The notes beneath the pieces were generated by a model. It worked only from the letters and a program-made list of their open reading frames with translations, made no database searches and was not told where the DNA came from. Shown piece by piece: positions 41,993 to 53,235 of a stretch of 64,000 nt of DNA (positions are counted from its first letter, which is position 1; each line of letters opens with the position of its first letter). The stretch is from positions 112,932,875-112,996,874 of the forward strand of contig CM034546.1 in the NCBI GenBank assembly GCA_020055645.1. Direction: 5' to 3'. A program made the translations under genes and the position numbers. The DNA comes from Tomocerus qinae. Taxonomy: Eukaryota > Arthropoda > Collembola > Entomobryomorpha > Tomoceridae.

Positions 41993-44475
41993 ATGTCCAG
42001 TTCTTGTGTAACCTAATCTAACACAGATGATTTAAGGTAGCTTAAGTGTGCAGTTAAAAGGTTACAATTTTCTCTGACTTGTATTCATTTGTTCATATAT
42101 ACCAATACATGTTTATATACACACCAGTTTGTATGGTGTAACGGAAAGACGTTCCCAAATGGAGAAATACGGTTGTTTTAGCTTGTATTATGAGATGACA
42201 TAGGTACATTAGTTTGGTATAGATTGTATGAAGTAAAAAAGAGCAGACTAACCTGCCCTGTTTAAAACACGAGTACATAATTTGGAACTGTGGCCTAACT
42301 CTTGTATATAGTAGTGACTGAATTGAGCGAGAGAGCACTTATGTAATGATGTTGCATATATTACTGAGGTATGTTCATGTGAGTTAGTTAACGAAGAGGA
42401 TAGAAGGATGAGCGGTGCGCGCATGAAGAGGCAGGATAAAGAATATCGAGTAGGCAGGATTGGGTGGCTAGTGGCTGTGCCTGCTAAGCCTTTCCTTGTG
42501 GCTAACTTTGGCATTCTCATACTTGCATAATTTTATGCTTATATTATGCGATTTTTACCTGTACCTGTACAGCTTGAACTTGAGAGGGATAGCTACCTGT
42601 CCGATTAATAAGTAAACACTGGATCTTGTATATGTTAGCATTGAGTTGTAACCTAAATTATTTACAATAAATTATCTGATTCTGAGTCTTCTGTTTGACA
42701 TATGATACACAAGTTGCATTTGGATATTTTATAGCCAGACCACTCGGAATTACATTTAATATTCGCTCCCTTTTCCCATTTACAAAAGGTGAAATCTAAA
42801 ATAACATTTATATAACTGTGGTAGGTTCTTCTTACCTGTACGTGCTGCACGATACAATTGATATACACTTTCAGTGACAAACAGTGAAACAGAACACATC
42901 CTTTTTTTTCTTTGCGAAATCCCTTATTGTGAGTCCTAAAAGCTACTATTACCTGAATAAATAAATATTTAACTTCCTAGTTATACTGTACGATACAAAA
43001 GAAAAAAGAAATTGCTACCTTTACATCCATTTCATTTGATATGCTACACATCACAAGAGGAGGGTTGATTTAACGTATAAATAAGTAATCAACTAACTAC
43101 GTAAACGCAGGCTTTCTACCATTGTTCTGTGAACATGAATTTAAGATACTCCCATAAAAAATAAATGTAAACACTCAATGTTGGGGTATATAAACATATA
43201 AATATCATTCTGATATGTACTATTTGGTTTGTATTTAGATTTTGCAGCTTTCCAATTGCATATAAAATTAGTAGCTATAAAAACCTATAAAACTGTTGCG
43301 GAAGTCATAGCAAATGTGCGTATCAAAATACACTTGCTGATGATAGACAAATAGAGTCTAGTATTAACAACTATAAATTGCCCATGTTTTTACCATCTCA
43401 CAGATGTATACAGAAACTTGAAAAGGTTAGATTTTTAAGGTATAATTAGTGGCATTATTACTTACAGAGTACTAATTGCGGTGACTGTATGAATGCTTTG
43501 TGGCAACCATTCATTATAATAATAGACACATAAACTCTTGGCTTTATCGGCTGCATTCAATGCATCCTAAATATTTCCGTGTTACAACAGTCTCGAACAT
43601 CTCAAGAACAAACTCAAGATTCACACACTTTACTGATGCATTTTAAACCAATGAATAGATATTTTAATTTAAAGAAACTAAAAGGTACTTAGTACTGCTC
43701 CTCCTGAATTAATAGAACTATCAGCTTTCACGCTCTGCATAATAGGATAATACTGCAAATTGTACTAGTACCAACTTTACATAAAAATGCAATGAAGACA
43801 GCCTTTGATGTGGTTAAGTCTTTGTGCTTTAGATATTTACTTCACTGAGTTCCATCGCCAAGTCCACGAGAGGCTATAATAAAGATGCTACTGTAATTTA
43901 GAATTGTAAATGAAGAATGCTAGTATTAAAATGTAAAAACAAGTGTATTTTCATCCTAACTACTAAACTCCATGATGGAGTACATAATTCATGCAATTTG
44001 TAGACAAGTAACTATATAAATAGCAGTTTCCATTTATCTGTGTAAAAATCTCATTCTTGTAGCGTAGACAAACGAAGAGAAAGCCATGCTTTTGGTTATT
44101 AAGAATATATTAAGAATATTCTTGCTTAATTTGTAATTACAAGTTTGTAAAGTCAACAAAGAAGGAGAATCGGATAAGATAAACTGGAACATGTCGAACT
44201 TATATCGAAACAAAGATCAAATCTAAATTTGGCAATTGCCACTGTCTACGTAACTTGAGAGAATGATGATTCAATGAAGGATTGTAATGAAAATTAGATA
44301 TATTATCACCGATTCGAGTTATTATCGGTATTATTATTATTGTTAACTTTATTATTAATCAGATTAGCAAGTGCAGTAATAAAGTCATTGATATAAAAAT
44401 GAGTAAAATTTTCTCGTAGATTAGAGAGAAACTAATTGTAAGCTGTGTTTATTCTAATTAACATAATATGACCCT

Positions 44476-44535
44476 ACAATTCTTAATGTAAGACTTCAAT
44501 TCTTAATGTAGGACTTCAATTCTTAATGTAGGACT
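44476..44535. repeat. 20-bp tandem repeat, three copies
   Basis: The unit TCAATTCTTAATGTAGGACT is present three times with one or two changes in the first copy, followed by a partial fourth (ACAATGTA). Confidence 0.9.
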
Positions 44536-47292
44536 ACAATGTACACTGATCATATAATTAGTATGTGATTAGAATATAAATGTTTGAAAGCAATGTAACT
44601 CTGCGTAAATTTCTGTACTGATTTTCTCATTAACTTTTAACAGGCCCTGATGATTTCCAGACGCATTAAATTCAATTTCCATGAGAAATTACACAGTTAG
44701 CCTTAGGAATCCAAAAATATATTTTAAGTGTATTAAAAAAAGTGGAAGGCTAAAGAATTGCAGAAATTCCAGTTCTGTAATTATAACATGAACGTGAACG
44801 TAATGATCGGTTAATGATAGGTGTTATGTGTAAAGGCAAACAATAGCGCAATCGCGATTGCAATTAACGTCAGTAGAGCTATCAGCATCATTGTTATCTG
44901 AAAATCTGAATTAGTACTTATCTAATTCGGCAGGGTAATGATGAAGTAAGAGAAGAGGAGGAATAGTGTCCTCAATTTTATTGATTACATTATTTGCATA
45001 ACAATAAGATTGGTCATTGACATTGTTATCACATTAATGGTTGATTACACAGAGCTTATAAACATTATGAACTGTCCACTATAGCTTTGGGGTAAATTAA
45101 CCGTTTCGGATACCTTTTGGAGTTAATTATGAAATGAATAAGTATCGCATTACAACAAATGTATCCTTTGATTAGTGCTTGAAGGAAAGCACGTACGAAT
45201 AAACAGGAGTAGTTTGCTATGAATTACAGGTGTAAATTCAAAAAAAGATTTAAAAATACAAAGTTGCTATTCGCAAACTCATCAAAGAGCGTCAGAGAAT
45301 ATGATTGCATAGTAGAGGAGCATATTATGGTTTGAGCATGTAATTATAGCGCTTCTTTTCCAAGTGCGAACTTACGTCAGTTAGCTAAGCTCATTAAGAA
45401 AAGTGTATTCGCACTAAAATCTGATTTTAATTGGATACAACTGTTGTTATTTATGTTTCCGTTGGTTATTTAGTACTTAGCACCAATACTTATCAAAGTG
45501 TAATTACAGGTATTTTTTAGTTTAGAAAAAGGTCAAGAAAGAAAGGGCAGATTAGAATTCATGATCGTTATGTATGTAGTATATAAATGGTAGTTACTTA
45601 ATGTGAGAAGTACTATATAGATGCCTTTAATACAAAATACATGTATATTACAATTACGAGGACTAACTAGAAGTATAACCATCAGAGATGCAGGCTTGTT
45701 ACATTAATTAGTTTAGTATGTATGTATTCAGGCTAATATTACGCTGCTCTAGTACATTAACTACGCTATTACACACTAGTTAAACGATTATGCTAATGTA
45801 TATGTACATTTAACTATAAAAGTACAATATCCTACATATCCAGTTTGCTTTTGGAGTGCTTTATACTATTATTGCGGAACAGCCAAAGCGGAATGTGCAA
45901 ATGTGTATATGTACATAAGTGATGGGGAAGGTGAGAGAAAATAAAGCTACCTAACTACCCTCGCATATCACAAACTTAGGACAGATAGAGAAGGTAGTCA
46001 CTTGGAATACAACGCAAACAAACAGAGAGATACCAGGTGTGAGTCTACAAGAAGATCCCTATAAGATAGTTTACGAAACAATTCCAAGCAGGTTGCTCCG
46101 GGCCTGTTACTTTTTTTTATTTTACACGTATGTGTAATGTACACAATGTTTCAACTATCCTCCAATGCTACATAGCTAAGTACTTTAGTACCGATTATCG
46201 TCTCCCTTTGTCTTTATTTTCAACTAATGGTTATATCATTTAACTGACTGACGGTGAGTTTTACTAATGCACCCTTATTGCTTTCCTGTAATAATATACA
46301 CATTACTTTTTTACATTCTGACATATTCGGTGAAGATATAGAGAGATAGCCCATTACAATTACACCAACTGGAATACCTCCATTATAGAATACATTGTAT
46401 AGCTATGCAGCATTTACCTATGGATATCTAGATTACTTAAAAGTGGGTACCCACATACTTGAACTATGACTGCATATGCATGTGTTTTAGGTACATCTGC
46501 ACTGTACTAAAGGAGAGGACGACAGAGAATACTTTTCCAAGCATTATTACGAAATAGAGTATGTCATAACTATAGAGCCAGCATATAGTAGTGTGAATTT
46601 AATATTATAACACCAAGAGAATTGAGACCCGACAATAACCTCACCCACAAATTAGAATGCCCCATTTCCGGAGAAACTGTCAAAATTACTACCTAGTTTT
46701 TATCTTGTGAGTTACAACTTAATTAAGCAGGAGTAAAAGCCAAAGGGCTTGTTGTCTGTCAACTTGAAATGCTTTGATCATGATGAGCTCGTCAACTCAT
46801 TTAAATTCCTTCTGAAAGGATACCGACATAGCATATGCATAGTTGTCGTAACTAGCCACTTGATTAATTAGGGAATAGTACATCCTGCTCCAATCCAATG
46901 ATACACTCGGGAAACGTGTCGCGGTCGACTCAATCAAATCAACCGTGTTAATATCACTCGACAGACGCTAACCGCAATTCTAACAATAATTGTTTGTACA
47001 TACCTGCACAATCAACTATCTGTACATAACTACATCCAGATAAATCATACACCATTTACATGACAAGGTCTACTTCTATATACATAATATTCACCTCACT
47101 CAACATTATTGACAGAGATCTCCTAACGATATTGATACTAACTTTCCTATCTAACAAATGTTTCCATTTCACCACCATTACAAATTGCAATTGCACACCT
47201 CTTGCATACCTAATGCCTTCTTCACACAACTATTACTCCTTACAAACTATTCAAAGACATCCATGCACATTCTTGGGAGAAAACTATATGAA

Positions 47293-47366
47293 TCCATTTT
47301 ACTAGTTAAAAATAGTTTAGCATTTCAGTACCATACCTTCATTATGTGAAATAAATTATAATATTC
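47293..47366. repeat. Dispersed 74-bp repeat, copy 1
   Basis: A 74-bp segment beginning TCCATTTTACTAG and ending TTATAATATTC is repeated at 47829-47902 with about five changes and no indel. Confidence 0.85.
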
Positions 47367-47599
47367 AATTGTAACATAATCAGATGAGTATTTTTCAAAA
47401 CTCTAAATAAAGTACGTCACCGAACGTAACGAAATCTTAGAGATCGACTACTTTGTGACTGCTTAATATGACGTATTTAATTTGACTTCATTTATTTTAC
47501 GGTTACTAAACCATTAATCTTACACATTATTTTCATTACCTATTTGGTTTAATCTACTACAAGTATTTAATTTTGACGATTTATATCAATATCACTAGT

Positions 47600-47696
47600 G
47601 TTGACAAAAAAAATTGCTGTTGACAAAAAATAAAATGGTGTTGACAAAAGGTGTTTTCGATGTTATTTGCTCTGTTGACATTTTAACGTTGACAAA
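47600..47696 (+). repeat. Cluster of five GTTGACA motifs
   Basis: GTTGACAAAA starts at 47600, 47619 and 47640, GTTGACA at 47674 and GTTGACAAA at 47688. All are in the same orientation, with spacings of 19, 21, 34 and 14 bases. It could be a decayed tandem repeat or a protein-binding cluster. Confidence 0.6.
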
Positions 47697-47718
47697 TTGG
47701 GGGTGATCCCGTGTATTG

Positions 47719-47828
47719 TGTATTAGGACGATATAAAATATGGGGTATAATTTGTAATTTAATGTTTACAAAGGTTAATGTAATCATATACGAGTTAGTA
47801 ATATGGATAGTAGGATGTATATTAAGAG
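47719..47828. repeat. About 110-bp module, copy A
   Basis: This segment begins TGTATTAGGA and ends near ATATGGATAGTAGGATGTAT. It is repeated with small indels at 47953-48069. Confidence 0.75.
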
Positions 47829-47902
47829 TCCATTTTACTAGTTAAAAATAGTTTGGCATTTCAGTACCATTCCTACATTATGTGAAATAGATTATAATAT
47901 TC
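47829..47902. repeat. Dispersed 74-bp repeat, copy 2
   Basis: Second copy of the segment at 47293-47366, 536 bp away, lying directly between the two copies of the 110-bp module. Confidence 0.85.
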
Positions 47903-47952
47903 CTTTCTAATATAGACAGATGGGTAGATATGATTCCTGAGTGTTTGTATTA

Positions 47953-48069
47953 TGTATTAGGATATGTTAGTATTAGGTATAAATTGTAATGCAATGTCTA
48001 CAAAGTTTAATGTTGTAATATCATAAAATACGAGTTAGTTAATATGGATAGTATGATGTATATTAAAAG
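47953..48069. repeat. About 117-bp module, copy B
   Basis: Second copy of the module at 47719-47828. Shared words include TACGAGTTAGT and ATATGGATAGTA(G/T)GATGTATATTAA. Together with the 74-bp repeat it suggests a larger duplicated unit. Confidence 0.75.
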
Positions 48070-48215
48070 AATTCAGTCAATATGAAAAAATTTTGAAGTT
48101 GGTATTGGGTACCTTAAAATTAGATTATGACTATTCATATTGTGCTAGAAAACTAGTAATAGTAATGAATTATGAACGTAGACATACCGAGAAATATGTA
48201 ATCTTTAAGGAATAT

Positions 48216-48221
48216 TTTATT
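48216..48221 (-). terminator. Poly(A) signal candidate for the 98-residue gene
   Basis: AATAAA on the minus strand lies 57 nt past the stop codon at 48278. Confidence 0.45.
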
Positions 48222-48277
48222 CTGTATCATAAAAATTCTTAATCAAAAAAGAATTTCTGATGAGGTTATGAGAATCC

Positions 48278-48888
48278 TTATGAGGTAGAATCTGAGTCAG
48301 ACCATTGAAGAGACTGCATCGCAGCTTCTGGATTTGGAGACCCGTAAACCAAAGAAGGATTTGGAGACCCGTAAATCATAGAAGGATTTACAGAAGCTTT
48401 CGGAGTTCCAGGTCTGGGTGGGGTACCTATCATCATCGGCCTACGAAAAAAAATTAAAAAAGTATGATTAGTGATTAGCAAAATTATGACAAAAATGTTT
48501 ACGCCAGGATGCCAATTATGAATACAACCGCTGATTTAGGATATGTACAAATAATTGTGTTAATTTACATGAACAATACAGTAAAAAGTTTAAAATTTTT
48601 GTCATACGGTTTTAGGTGGTGAATATCATGAAAATGTGTAAGAAAATTCATCAGAAGTCTGAATTCTAAAACATTTATGCTACCCTATAAGGTTTTATAT
48701 ATCCTATATGATAAGTATGCACTAAAATTAAAAACTAAATTCATAATGACTTACTGTTGAGAAGCTTGAGCTTGCTGGGGTGAGAGATTTTTGGCAGCTG
48801 CAACAGTTTTTGAGGTTGAGTTCAATTCTTCTCCGTAGTGAAAATGAAATTCGCAGCCATTAAATTCATACTTGGTTATATTCGCCAT
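48278..48888 (-). CDS. Unrecognised 98-residue protein with YGSPNP repeat
   Basis: Two minus-strand exons, 48888-48755 (134 nt) and 48440-48278 (163 nt), join at CTCAACA|gtaagt and ttttcgtag|GCCGATG to give 98 codons plus TAA. The N-terminus (MANITKYEFNGCEFHFHYGE) is followed by a Gln/Ala segment (LSPQQAQASQQ), TPPRPGTPK at 51-59, a 9-residue tandem repeat S(M/L)(I/V)YGSPNP at 65-73 and 74-82, and an acidic Ser tail WSDSDSTS. There is no signal peptide or membrane segment, and residues 33-98 look disordered with proline-directed phosphorylation-like sites. The ATG at 48888 is chosen because it opens the best block; the frame stays open upstream to a likely acceptor (cctacag|TGTGAG at 48938), so the protein may be longer or have a 5' UTR exon. 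I do not recognise the family. The gene is divergent from the LYRM7 homologue about 1.1 kb away. Confidence 0.62.
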
Positions 48889-50006
48889 CGAGTTAAGAAA
48901 ATTAGTAATTTTTCTGAAATTCAAACGGGAGCTCACACTGTAGGACTAGACAGTGATCAAGAAACGTCTTATCAGGATGCACTTCGGAGCAGGAATGAAA
49001 AATGAATATTTAGAAATGTATTAATTTGTGTTGGAAATGGATATTACGTTTTAGTTACGTTGATTATGTTTAGATATATTTACAGATATATTGGTATGTA
49101 TACAGTATATAGTAATACGGTAGAATTAGCATACTGATAAATAAAACCGAAAGAAACCTTTATCTCCGCTATGATCTTATTGTCTCCCAATCCCAATATC
49201 TTTAATACCAAATACCATCAAGCTGAGATGATAAGTGTGGTTCGGGTACACTGTATGTTTATCATATATCAATTGATTTGTTATCTTTAGTACTTTGTCA
49301 AATATTATGGGCTTATCTATCTTGATATTCCAACAAGAATATAATGTATTTAATTGTCTGTCTTTACTCAGTTCTGGCATTAAATGTTCTAAAGAAAATA
49401 AAATGAAGTAGTGAATTATTTGATAATGCAAACATTTTATAGGCCACTGACCCTGTACACTAAAACCATGTATGCGGATTGTGGATTAAAGTGATTGCAG
49501 AGATATTTTGCGTAATGTAAATACACTTACACACTGCTACAATCAAATCAGAATCAGATTTTATTAAAGAGTTGTGGAATAAACATGTGCATAACTAGTT
49601 AGATTCATCTCAAAGTTGAAATTGGAATCTGGGTTGGGATGTACTTTGTTTTATAGTCTTTTTACCTTTTTAAAAGCGATAATTAGTATTTTAATGTAAC
49701 AATGAAAAGGTGTGATTATGTGAATGTGATCCTACATACTACATGGGTTTACATGGATTTTCGAATAAACGCAGTGTACTGCTCCACCTTTGGATTTTGC
49801 ATGAACTGTAGATGAAGAGGGAACATGTTTGAAAATCTGTAAGATTTATATAATTTGTTCTGCTTTGCCAGATATCGTTTTTAGGAATTTAATTTGATTT
49901 TTGAGATCGATATTTTGATCAATTACTGAAGTATTTACCTTATTAGGGAGATAAGAGTATTATGTACACAAAACACTAGAACCGGGTTGAAAAACGGTAT
50001 AAAAAT
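48889..50006. other. Intergenic space between divergent genes
   Basis: About 1.1 kb separates the start codons of the minus-strand 98-residue gene and the plus-strand LYRM7 homologue. It would hold both promoters. A minus-strand open block at 49177-49388 with a good acceptor (ttattttctttag) is the only coding-like signal. Confidence 0.45.
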
Positions 50007-51039
50007 ATGGCAAGTGTCAATCGGCTGCAGGTAAAGCTTTAACAATAACTATTACTCAAAACACTACCTATATTGCAAATTAAACATTTATTCATATTTT
50101 ACTTGTGCGTGCATAATAAGTCACAATATTTTCTGTATTTAGATCTTATCCATTTTCAAGAAATTGCAGCGTACTCGCGAAAATGTATTCATTGGGGATA
50201 CCAACGCATTAAATTGTGAGTTTAATCTTTGATCTTTGACATTTCATAATTAAAAATGTTTAAAAGTTTTGTATACGAAACAAGAAAGAAATAATTTTAT
50301 AGTCTATGTATAGATATACATATGTACCTATGTAAGTATGTGGATGTATGTAATAATATTTATTTTTCAACTTGAGCTTTTCAGAATTAAAGATAAAATA
50401 AGAAGTACAAACCATAATAACATTATTATTCTGTACATTTCACTTTGCAACACACAAGATGACTTCTAGTAATATCCTATTCTAGAATATCTTGAATACC
50501 TATAGTAGGTGTATATTTATTTAATCTTTACGGGTGTGTTATCTTATCTAGATGACCTGTATATTTATTTAATCTTTACGGGTGTGTTATCTAGAATCTA
50601 TCTGTATCTGTATTTTGAATCGCTTGATTTGATAAAGATAATTTTTATGATTTTGCCTAAATAGACAGTCAAAAAAAATAAATCATGGTCCTAAAAATAA
50701 CATTACTGCTTTTATTATTGATTATTTAGATGTGCGTTTGAAAATCAAGGACGAATTTCTGAAACATCGAGATATTAAAGATCCGGCAGAAGTAGAAAAG
50801 TTACTACAAGTCGCAAAAGAGTCAGAAGAGTTGCTCAGAGCAAAAGTCATCCAAGCGGAGCAAATTAAACCGGATACATTTCGTAAGTTAATGTTTAAAT
50901 TCAATACTTCTATGTACATTAAGGTTTTTATCTTAATCAATATGTGTCTTTATTTATTTAAGGGATAAGGACTGAACATTTACAAGAAAAATGTGTGAAT
51001 GCAAGAGAGCGATGTGCCAACTGTACTTGTGGTTGGTAG
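50007..51039 (+). CDS. LYRM7: Complex III assembly factor LYRM7 (MZM1-like), LYR family
   Basis: Four exons (50007-50030, 50143-50215, 50730-50882, 50963-51039) join to 327 nt, giving 108 residues plus TAG. All junctions are GT...AG (CTGCAG|gtaaag, tatttag|ATCTTA, AAATT|gtgag, tatttag|ATGTG, ACATTTC|gtaagt, tatttaag|GGATAAG). Human LYRM7 has about 104 residues with the same layout: the N-terminal LYR-type helix (ILSIFKKLQRTRENVF, compare the human LFKTLHRTRQQVF), then VRLKIKDEF, then a helix ending ELLRAKVIQ (compare ELLRTSVIQ). Known role: a mitochondrial matrix chaperone that stabilises the Rieske iron-sulfur protein before its insertion into complex III. The C-terminus (RTEHLQEKC, then NARERCANCTCGW) is Cys-rich and departs from the human tail. 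Intron 2 carries a 35-bp direct repeat. Confidence 0.88.
50510..50592. repeat. Perfect 35-bp direct repeat in LYRM7 intron 2
   Basis: A 35-bp segment containing TTTAATCTTTACGGGTGTG is repeated exactly at 50510-50544 and 50558-50592 (48-bp period), separated by 13 bases. Perfect identity suggests a recent local duplication. Confidence 0.9.
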
Positions 51040-51700
51040 TATAATGGAATAATGGCAGTGATTGTAAATTGTAACTTGTATGCGTACTTACATATTAGGC
51101 CCCACTGTCTCTATGTTATTTGTAGTCAATAATTTGTTCATTGATCATGTAGTATATTTTTATCGCAGTCGCAAGTCTCACGCTAATCTTGAATTGTAAA
51201 CTATTCAACCACCAATAATGTGTGGGGAATTGCCAGTATCCAAGAAATAATTATCCACTATTATTAATCTTACAAAATCACTTTTCTAATGCTTTTATTT
51301 TGGACCATATTATGTCGAAGACGTGAAGGGAGTATAATATCAATAGAATCTAAATTATAGATTCCACAAAATGCATATAACTAAGAAACCTGTTAGGTGC
51401 CATAGCACATTAACTCTAAAAATCATCTCATAAAAAGTGCCTATACATTACATTACTAATCACTGTTACTTTACTCTTACTCTTTCCTAGGTTTTCATAA
51501 ATGTAGTTTTACCTATATATTATTTGCTGACATAACGTCAACGTACAAACTTGATAAAATGGGCAAATTTCTTTAGATGTTTGAGAAAGTTAAATATTTT
51601 ATTTGGCATGTGGAAAGTTATCTGGATCCAGAATTTGTAACAGTAACTAAGAATTAAGAAAATATTTTGAAATAGAATCTTAAAACGGATTTACAATATA

Positions 51701-52094
51701 GAGAATGGGAAATAGAATTTTACAGGTCTTAGGTAGGCTACAGGATAATTTATTGAACTGAGGATAGAAAAATAGGATTTTCCAATTAATGTTTTCAATA
51801 ATGTACCCCAAGGCATACCTTCATGTTCTAAATTTAGTACATGAGGGTATGCTTTGGGGTACATTATTGAAAACATTAATTAATTTATCGAGAATGGAAA
51901 AATAGGATTTACCAATTAATTTACCGAGAATGGAAAAATAGGATTTACCAATTATTTACCGAGAAAGGAAAAATAAGATTTACCAATTAGTTTTTTCAGT
52001 AAGGAAAAATAGGACACAACTAATTTATACTGAATGGAAAAATAGTGTTTTAAATTTAGAGAGAATTATAAAAAACTAAGATTTACAATTTAGT
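51701..52094. repeat. 36-bp minisatellite, diverged, interrupted by a palindrome
   Basis: The unit core GAGAATGGAAAAATAGGATT plus TACCAATTAATTTACC (36 bp) is clearest at 51890-51965 and decays on both sides (51701, 51760, then 51962 onwards). About seven to nine units can be recognised. One copy is split by the palindrome at 51788-51877. Confidence 0.8.
51788..51877. mobile_element. 90-bp near-perfect palindrome, foldback MITE-like
   Basis: Two 45-bp arms pair at 42 of 45 positions with no spacer (centre CTAAATTTAG at 51828-51837). The ends read AATGTTTTCAATAATGTACC and its reverse complement. AATT occurs on both sides (51784-51787 and 51878-51881), and removing the palindrome plus one AATT restores the minisatellite unit CCAATTAATTTA. 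This is the footprint of an insertion with a 4-bp (AATT or, shifted, TTAA-like) target duplication. Transcribed, it would form a long hairpin. Confidence 0.75.
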
Positions 52095-53219
52095 AGACAA
52101 ATATAGGTATAACGTTTTACATTATTGCGTTTAAGGAGTTTACATTTAACTTGATGATTCATCTTTAGTTCACTTAATGTGTGGTCATTATAACAATTTA
52201 AGTTTTTAGTTTAAAACAGTAGTACATCATACGGTTATCAAAAAATATATGACGTATTTAGAATTGATGGCATAGCTCTTCGGTGGGCAATTTTTGCATG
52301 TTATTACCTTCGCGTGACAATGTCAAGCGTTTATTTATGGTTACAGAACACAGCTATAGTTAAGAATGACACTCCTTTCTATTGCAAACTGTGATAATAT
52401 AATCTTTTAGAGTGAGCATCTACATAGACTTATACCAGACCACACTTAATCTACACCTTTACGTTTAATTATTTGGTCTCCGTACTCCTTATCTACTTGA
52501 AATTCTTAAAAAAATGATCCACCTCTGTTTGCGAAAATAACACAGGCGTTTTACAAGAGATCAATTAATTATTATGATTACTGTTCTTCAACCTTTATCG
52601 ACACAACACAATTCTGGATTATGGGGTGCGGGTAAGGGGTAAGTCTGAAAAAATATTCTCCACCCTATTTGCATAGTACTTAGAAAATTTTGCTCATAAC
52701 ATCATCAATATGTCAATATTATACTAGTCGGGTATCTCCAATTGGATGGAAACTGCAACGCATTGTAAATATTCGAAGATAGAATCATGTTTGGTTTTTG
52801 GCTGTGCTAAAGATGCATGTGGTGAATTGTAAGTCCGATTCTTCTGCTTCTTAAACCCGACAGCCGACATGACATTAAATCCATCTTACAGAGCGCAGGA
52901 AGAGAGCAACACACAAATGCTCAGACTTCAGTTCAGACAGCATGCAGGGCTAAGATGTTTATAGTCTCACTCACGGAATCACCATCAGACTCCTTGTTGC
53001 ATCTTGGGGCAATGTTTTATTTTACTTTACGCCTCAGGTGATACAGAACAATGAGAAGGAAGCAAAGGCTATTTTTTGTGCATGGAGTTACCGACATTAA
53101 ATGCATAAATGCGTTTAAGAATTTCGAGGTAACATAACAATTGAACATACTATAGTACCTACTTGTCTAGTATGCACACGATAATAGTATTATAAGATGT
53201 ACTATTATCGTTCCTTGTA

Positions 53220-53235
53220 CTCTCTCTCTCTCTCT
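53220..53235. repeat. (CT)n microsatellite
   Basis: Eight uninterrupted CT units. Confidence 0.8.

Larger units (their letters stand above)
36120..48277. other. Gene-poor stretch between the minus-strand gene and the 98-residue gene
   Basis: No gene is supported. Contents: GC-richer islets at 36830-36950, 38430-38660 and 42400-42525; the 10-bp repeat at 41893-41992; a 20-bp tandem repeat at 44476-44535; a GTTGACA cluster at 47600-47696; and duplicated modules at 47293-48069. Upstream exons or the promoter of the minus-strand gene should lie here, with the CpG-rich block at 38.4-38.7 kb the best guess. Confidence 0.4.

Noticed and set aside
42662..42880. Minus-strand frame with Cys and an acidic end (CNLCIICQTEDSESD)
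   Set aside because: AT-rich, zinc-finger spacing does not fit, and there is no second exon to join.
44848..44861. Perfect 14-bp palindrome GCAATCGCGATTGC
   Set aside because: A few perfect 14-bp palindromes are expected by chance in 64 kb.
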